64,000 bases of DNA from Bactrocera neohumeralis (Eukaryota > Arthropoda > Insecta > Diptera > Tephritidae). The DNA is taken from positions 16,578,144 to 16,642,143 of the forward strand of contig NC_065920.1 in assembly GCF_024586455.1 (NCBI RefSeq). Reading direction: 5' to 3'. Made by a program: the position numbers and the translations under genes. Within the stretch, counting starts at the first letter, position 1, and every line of letters begins with the position of its first letter. The notes under the pieces were generated by a model that had not been told where the DNA came from, searched no databases, and was given only the letters and a program-made list of their open reading frames with translations. Below are positions 58,230-64,000 of this stretch, piece by piece.

Positions 58230-58600
58230 TAGAACATTGCAGCCCGTGAAAGATATGTCTTCACAACCAATTGTAAGCTAGAGATTCGTAGATGTACTGT
58301 TCTATCACTCTTCTGGCACGCTCTGCATTCTGCCGATTCCGTTGTTCCAATTTTTTGAAGGTGAGATTTCAGGGTTAAGTACTCTACTCTTATGATTAGA
58401 TTAATGTTACTTAGTTATCTCTTTCCTAAAATTATGTACCATCTCGTCCGCTATCACACTACTCCAAAACGATTCTGCAGTACGCTCTTTGTTGGTGGTA
58501 TTCCAAAAACTGAGTCTATCCTCTAACATCCATTGCTTCAAGCAACCATTTCCATTTATACCTCTAACTGGGTAACCAGATGATGTTTACTGAGTTTACT
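58230..58600 (-). mobile_element. LINE zinc-knuckle and 3' relic, copy of the family at 19530
   Basis: The minus strand at 58390-58310 translates as LTLKSHLQKIGTTESAECRA and CQKSDRTVH. This corresponds to PLKSHLQKMG...SAECKACAKN at 19530-19690. The C-x2-C pair is intact but the final Cys pair is lost. Confidence 0.68.
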
Positions 58601-59607
58601 ACTAAAATTCTGTTGATAGTCTGAGGCTTTCTTTGCTGTGAATTGCCACTGAACAAAACTGCCCTTGCGGCAGCTTTACAACTTGACACATCGTTGAACA
58701 ACGTTGGTTCTACCGATAAGTTTAACCATGCTTTGTTCTTCCCTGTTGGACAAAGAAAACATAGTTGTTATTTCTCCAAAATATTTTTTTTCACGGTCGC
58801 ATTGTCAATTTAACACGATTTTGGAAACAAGATCGTGTAACAGTGAAGAGTAACGCTAAGCCTAAGTCCGATTGTCCAAAACCTTAAACCGACTGTCTGT
58901 TTATCATTAACTATGATGAACGCCCGCCAATGTTACTAACTTATTCGCAGGTTATCTGATATACTACTGTCGAAAACTATGATCACTGGTTTTGATTATA
59001 AGGTCCTTTGGCTGCAAGCACATTTAGGCTCGAATAAATTTTAAATTGTAGAAAAATTTCAACATAAAGCTTTCAGTAATAATCCATGGTTCTCCAAGAG
59101 TGTTTAACATACCCCCCATTTTAGGCCTACTGCAATTATGTGGCAACAAGAATCCAAACCCATAATGGGTTGTAAGATCTGTAATTAACGGTTCCTTGAC
59201 ATGCAGCTTCGATTCTTTTGTGGGCAGCTTCGTTCCTTCTATGGGCAGCTTCTTAACTCACGTAAAGCAAGTAAAAGTTCGACTTTTGCTTAAGAGCCGA
59301 TCTAGACCCCTCAACCAAGACCTAAATGTGACATTTTGATACAAATTGAAAGCCAATGGTCCTATCTGCGGAATTACCTTTTTTTAGCCTCAAGGGGCGG
59401 CCATGGTTTTAGTGACAGAACTTTCACATACGTAAGACCCTTAAATCTTATATTTTCACTAATATTTGGATTTGATCTCACGCTGAACGTGGTTATTCTA
59501 CCATCGCTCTTGGCCACAAAAACCTGCGTCACTTACCCTATTTGTTCTTACTTGTCTTTTCGCGAACTTATTCCATTCCTTTGATCCATCTTTTTCAGCA
59601 TTTTTAT
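58601..59607. other. Unassigned sequence, no gene seen
   Basis: No coding, RNA or repeat family is recognised. Local word repeats (GGGCAGCTTCGTTCCTTC, GGGCAGCTTCTTAACTC near 59222-59255) suggest a short tandem duplication. Confidence 0.45.
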
Positions 59608-60160
59608 GTCCTAAACAGGGTATACTAATATTGCCACGAAGTCTGTAATGTTCGCCTGTCTGTATATATGCGAACTAGCCCCTCAGTTTTTGAGATATCG
59701 GTACGAAAATGTTTATGCGTCCGTTTTTCTCCAAGAAGCTGATAATTTATAGGAACCGCCGATATCGGATCACTATAGCATATAGCTGTCATACGAACTG
59801 AACGATCCGAATTAATTTCTTGTATGGAAAACTTTTTCATTTGACGAGATACCTTAACGAAATTTGGCATAGGTTATTGATTAAAATAATGGTGCAATCT
59901 GCGAAGAAATTGTTCAGATCGAACCACTATAGCATATAGCTGCCATACAAACTGACCGATCAAAATAAAGTTCTTGTATGGAAAACTTTTTTATTTGTCA
60001 AGATATTTCCACGAAATTTCGCATGGATTATTACCAGAGGCAAGTCTACAATATTTCAAGAAATTGTTCAGATCGAACCACTATAGCATATAGCTGCCAT
60101 ACAAACCGACCAATCTTGTATAGAAACTTTTTTTATTTCTGAAGGCTATGCCAGTATCAG
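59608..60160 (+). mobile_element. 154-bp-monomer element, copy 9
   Basis: The left end CCTAAACAGGGTATACTAAT is at about 59610, then GCCTGTCTGTATATATGCGA and CCTCAGTTTTTGAGATATCG. Anchors at 59770, 59924 and 60078 give spacings of exactly 154 and 154 bp. Near the right end, TTTCTGAAGGCTATGCCAGT replaces the usual GAAGGGTATTATAG. This is one of the best preserved copies. Confidence 0.87.
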
Positions 60161-62639
60161 TTCCTTTGTTTCAGGTTTTAAATTTATTTATATGTAGCTT
60201 TAACAATGTTTACATAAAAAAATTAATTTTTTACTTCTTTTTTATCGTGTGAGAGTAAGTCGGCGGCGTTTGCAGGAGGTTCTCGTTTGCATTTATGCGT
60301 TTTCTATTGAATTTCTGGTGATTAATTTGATCGTTGATAAATGTGCTGCAGTGCCGCATGGCAGCAACAGTAGTTGTTAGAAGTAGCAACAGCGGCGATG
60401 CGGTTGCACCTTGCGCTCTCGCCCCGCGCACTCACACGAGTGATCGAGCGCGGTCTGGATCCCTTGGAGTACTAGGCATTCGAAGCAGTTCAATGCCACT
60501 ATTAATATTGTTGTCATTGTTACTGTTGCTATTTAGTTGTTGTTGTTGCGTTGCTATTTTTATGATTATAGTTCATTATCACCGCCACCGTCATTGCCAC
60601 TGTCAGCCATCAAGCGATCACAAATAGAACGCCACGACACAGCACAGCATAGAAGGAACTCATAGCTCATCAGCAGCCGAGCACAGCAACAGCAACAACA
60701 AGCCATCCATCGTTCGATCGCTTTGCGGCAGGGCATTGAAGCTTGTTGCAGCAGTCAGCAGTACAATTGTTGCAGCCACATGTAATTGTTTGTGGTAGAC
60801 ACTTTGTAGAATTTTGCTCGTAAAATCTTGGCCACATACTGGGCCACCAATGTTCGAAGGCTTCATAATTGCTGTTGATGTTGTTGGCTGATGTTTGGCT
60901 GTTTTCTATGTTTTTATTGTAATTTTTGCTGTTTTATTGTTGTTGTTTTCGGTTTTATCATTCACATTGTTTTGGTTTTCGATGTTGTTGTTGTTTTTCA
61001 AGTTGTTGTTATTCCCCATGTTGTTGTTTTTCTCATTTGTTGTTGTGTATTGTTTTCTCAACAACTTTCAACGCCTCAACTCCTGCGCACCTACTACAAT
61101 TGCTGCCACCTTTCCAGCCCTGCTTAGCCCATCCCATCCATACATACACACACACACATACGCACATGCACTCGCTATTTCCACCGCTTATTGCTTTCAT
61201 TTTCGATTTTTATGACTTTTAATTGATGTTAGTTTTTCCATAATTTATGTATTGTCGGGGGAAAATTTTATAGCTTAATTTCTAAACCTTTTTAATTGCT
61301 TATGTTTCCCTTGAAATATTCCCAAGGCACACCAAGGCACAGTGCTGCCATATTAACTATAAACAAACTTGCTTTTAATTTCACCAGAACGCAATTACAT
61401 CTACATCCATGTATGGTGGCATGATGTGTGTGAAAAATGCGTGAAAATGTTGCATGACATTTATTGTTGCCGGCTGCCAGTTCCTGCTGTTGTTCCACCG
61501 GTTACTCGCTGCTGCTCGCTCTCGCTTGTTACTCACTACATCAATAACTGAATCGTTGTCGGTTTATTTTCACTAATATTGATGTGTTTTGGTGGAATTT
61601 TGATTTCTTGTTGGCGATTTTATGTTTTGTTTCTTCTCTGGAAAATTTTACGATCGAAATGTGGCCACCAAAGTTGCGGTTTTTGGTTGATATGAAATGT
61701 TTTGATGTCTTCATTATTTGGTGGTTCATATTATATAATGTTCTTGGATGTTGAAAGACTATTTCTATAAAATTTTGGGGATCGAGGAAGGGTAAATTCT
61801 AATGCCCAGAAAGTCCACGTACAGTTCTCGCAAGAAGCCGAAATACAGTCTTACTTTTCAACAGAATTTTCATTGACTTTTATACATCCTTTATACTATT
61901 ATCAGTCTTCTCTTTGTTACCATTTTTAGTATGCTTTATTTTTTGCTTAAAAAAAGGTGTCTGCCTTGACGATTAACATTTCCTTCCCGGCAAATTTCTT
62001 TCCAGCGTTCGTTCTTTGTTTTCGCTATGAGGAGAAGAGAAAGTCGGCTGGAGACCAGATCCGAAAATTACTTTGTAATTTACGCAGTTTTTTTTGGCTG
62101 TGCTTTGTCTAGTTTGCGTATTTTTTCACTTCGCGTACCCAAATATTCACGAGCGATATGTTCAATATATTTTATCTCCATCAACTTCATTTTGCTGTTA
62201 TCCAAAATCATTTAGTGAACTTTTGAGAAAGCGTCATCTTTTGAATGTGCACGATGTTGCTCGGTTTGGAGGCTCATATGGACTGTGTGAGATTCACCAA
62301 ACCACATAGAAATTAAGACTTCGCCCAACGCAGGGCTCAGACAAACACTTACAAGTCACGTTTTGCTAACACCAGCATTTTTTGCCATAAAGATAGGGAT
62401 TCTTGTTTCGAAAATACCAAAGAAATGTCAATTAAATGCTACATATTCCACGCGAATTACTGTCCGGAATCTTTAAACATACTGTACATCCTCTCCTAGA
62501 AACGATGTGAGAATTTGAATATGTCTCAGATTTGTCTGTGTTCATCTGAATTGAGAAACCTTATATCCACATATTAAATATGACCTGGATTGTCAGCCCT
62601 AGATGATTTCGCCAAATACATAAGTAGTCCAGTAGTGAA
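60161..62639. other. Unique and (GTT)n-rich sequence, no gene confirmed
   Basis: The section 60330-60480 is GC-rich (CGCGCACTCACACGAGTG, CGAGCGCGGTCTGG) and may be unique regulatory sequence. Frames at 60334-60627 and 60891-61222 follow (GTT)n runs in two or three frames at once, the mark of a simple repeat. Nothing diagnostic was seen at 61230-62640. Confidence 0.5.
60895..61060. repeat. Imperfect (GTT)n tract
   Basis: Runs of TTGTTGTTG separated by TTTTC and ATG words. Three overlapping Phe/Val/Cys-rich frames cover the same bases. Confidence 0.8.
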
Positions 62640-63750
62640 TCACAAGATGCCATTGGAGTTCCTACCCGTTCCTATTCCGCAATTATTGAAACTGAAGTAC
62701 CTGTTCTAGCAAGCTTATCAGCCTTACATTTTCCTGCAATACCGCTGTGGCCAAGGACAGGTCTAATTATAAAATAACTAAATGCAAAATGTATTAGTCT
62801 AGACATCCTTTTATTAGTCTTGAGCACACAGTGAGCGAACTTTAGGCTAATATCGCTGCCCCACTATCAGAGTGGATAGTCACCTCTGTAAATAATGCTG
62901 CGCTTCGGAGCAGTAGATCTACTGCCACCTTTATGGCAGCCACCTTCGATTGGAAGACGCCGCAGTGGTCAGGAAGACTACAACCGGAGTTGAAAGTTTC
63001 CAACAGTGTACTTCTGCACCAACCGTTCCCATTTGATCTAACCTTAAAAAATTCGTTGGTCTGGGTTACCGCCTCTCTTCTCCAGCTTCTTGAATACTTG
63101 ACAATTTTTTTGTAGTCTTTTCTAGCGCCTCCAACTTTCAACAAAAACTCCGACGAACATTATAGGCTATGGTTTTATTGAGGCAGAGTACCTTTGGTGC
63201 GAGTTCCCATCTTTTACCAATGGCTATCCTGTATAAAAACAGTGCAACCGATGCCTTTCTTGCTCTTTCCACGATGTTTTACGGGTTTCTATGAGAGCTA
63301 CTGTCTGGAATAAGCCTTAGGTACTTAACACTGTCAGTAGCCAAAGTCGCGTTCCTCTTATTGATGGTAGATTCGCCTCTGGTATTTTTACTTACTAGTG
63401 AATAAAACCAGTTCGGTCTTGCTAGATATTACAACAGGCCGTTTTCGAGCCCAGTTGCTTACGATACTAAAGTACATTAACTCGTACAGAGTTTTCGAAA
63501 TTTCGACATGGTAACTGGCCCGGTTTCCTTAAGCTTTTCCAGAAGATCATTAACAACCATGATCCGTATAAGGGGTCAGAGAACTTCTGTTTGTGCCGTG
63601 GCGCAGAGAAGTTTGAAGATCAGATGCTTAAGTTTCGATTAAGTGCCAAACCGATTCAAAGCTTTAATGACTTACGGCAAAACGCTTTTGAATGCGCCGT
63701 AGATATCAAGGAATACCACATTACAAAACTCTTTGTTCCTTATGATTCTC
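62640..63750 (-). mobile_element. LINE reverse transcriptase plus RNase H relic (I/LOA type)
   Basis: On the minus strand the order is VVFLDIYGAFKSV at 63717-63677 (RT motif A, catalytic Asp kept) and LLEKLKETG near 63540. ATGLENGLL and FYSLVSKNTRGESTINKRN follow, then ASVALFLYRIAIGKRWEL at about 63270-63215. The next frame carries VAAIKVAVDLLL and VTIHSDSGAAILA (RNase H DS motif, 62885-62847). LGHSGIAGKCKADKLARTGT (62757-62697) is the GH.GI.GN..AD.LAR block. The YADD box is lost between motif A and the thumb. RT followed by RNase H is the expected domain order. Many stops. A mariner relic abuts its upstream end. Confidence 0.87.
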
Positions 63751-63775
63751 TCACGCCGAAAGACAGGAGTGTGCA

Positions 63776-64000
63776 ACTGTTCTCTGATCTTGGTGGCCAG
63801 ACGAGCGGCCCAAAACGTGGAATTATCTGCTCATCGAAGTGTTCTCTCAATAAATCCATTGACTGAGGCGATATGTGGGAAGTGGCGCCATCTTGTTGAT
63901 ACCAGATCACGAGCTTCAAATTCAGGCATCAAACAGTCGGTATATCGTGATAACGGTCCATTGACGGTAACGTTCTTACCGCCTTTGATGAAATATGAAC
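63776..64000 (-). mobile_element. Mariner-superfamily relic E, cut by the window end
   Basis: The plus strand reads CTCAATAAATCCATTGACTG, GAAGTGGCGCCATCTTGTTG and CATTGACGGTAACGTTCTTA. These match relic C (TTAATAAATCCATTGATTG, AATAGCGCCGTCTTGTTG, CATTGACTGTTACGTTCTC). It covers the minus-strand region from the NVTVNGD block through the block after the second catalytic Asp (QSMDLLREHF). The N-terminal half would lie beyond position 64000. Confidence 0.82.

Noticed and set aside
59770..60100. Regularly spaced repeats resembling a CRISPR layout
   Set aside because: The whole 154-bp monomer is repetitive, with no unique spacers, and the sequence is eukaryotic.
60891..61222. Three overlapping Phe/Val/Cys-rich frames resembling membrane proteins
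   Set aside because: All three frames are open over the same (GTT)n tract, which is the mark of a simple repeat.

Overview
This window looks like non-coding DNA from a higher fly. The likeliest source is a tephritid fruit fly (Bactrocera, Ceratitis or a relative). That call rests on AT-rich sequence, abundant (GTT)n/(CAA)n runs and TACATATGTA microsatellites, dense old transposon debris, and one dispersed repeat with a ~154-bp internal monomer that I associate from memory with tephritid genomes. I recognise no intact host protein-coding exon, rRNA, tRNA or CRISPR array. The window is best read as intergenic or deep intronic. The open reading frames present are short, lack recognisable domains, or belong to decayed transposons.

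Layout. About 1-13 kb holds four forward copies of the 154-bp-monomer element (957, 3675, 6083/6795, 9985), one split by a LINE tail. It also holds an unusual ~240-bp tandem array with alternating GTGTTGCCA boxes (7606-8760) and two mariner relics of different lineages facing tail to tail (11647-13010). About 13-23 kb is mostly unique sequence with one reverse repeat copy (15535) and LINE 3'-end relics. About 23-35 kb holds an RTE-like LINE end, degenerate copies of a 754-bp element, a jockey-like LINE relic, a mariner relic (29740), and a composite LINE block in which an RNase H fragment lies upstream of an R1-like RT/CCHC fragment (33052-34622). About 37-50 kb holds another mariner (38020), the one cleanly bounded insertion in the window (40735-41488, perfect 18-bp target-site duplication, predicted terminal pseudoknot), a jockey-like LINE 3' end, an R1-like reverse-transcriptase block (45770-46305), a mariner helix-turn-helix relic (46983) and a near full-length but broken piggyBac transposase (48590-50161). 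About 50-64 kb is mainly unique or microsatellite sequence, with an internally deleted mariner (52296), a large (GTT)n tract (56372), another 154-bp-monomer element (59608), and a LINE RT-RNase H relic abutting a mariner relic that runs off the window end.

Nothing here forms an operating pathway. The transposase and reverse-transcriptase relics all carry stops or frameshifts, although several catalytic residues survive. The best candidates for undescribed biology are three non-coding architectures: the strict 154-bp periodicity carried inside a dispersed element, the alternating-box ~240-bp array, and the 754-bp element whose extreme 5' end can fold into a hairpin whose loop pairs with a downstream conserved block.
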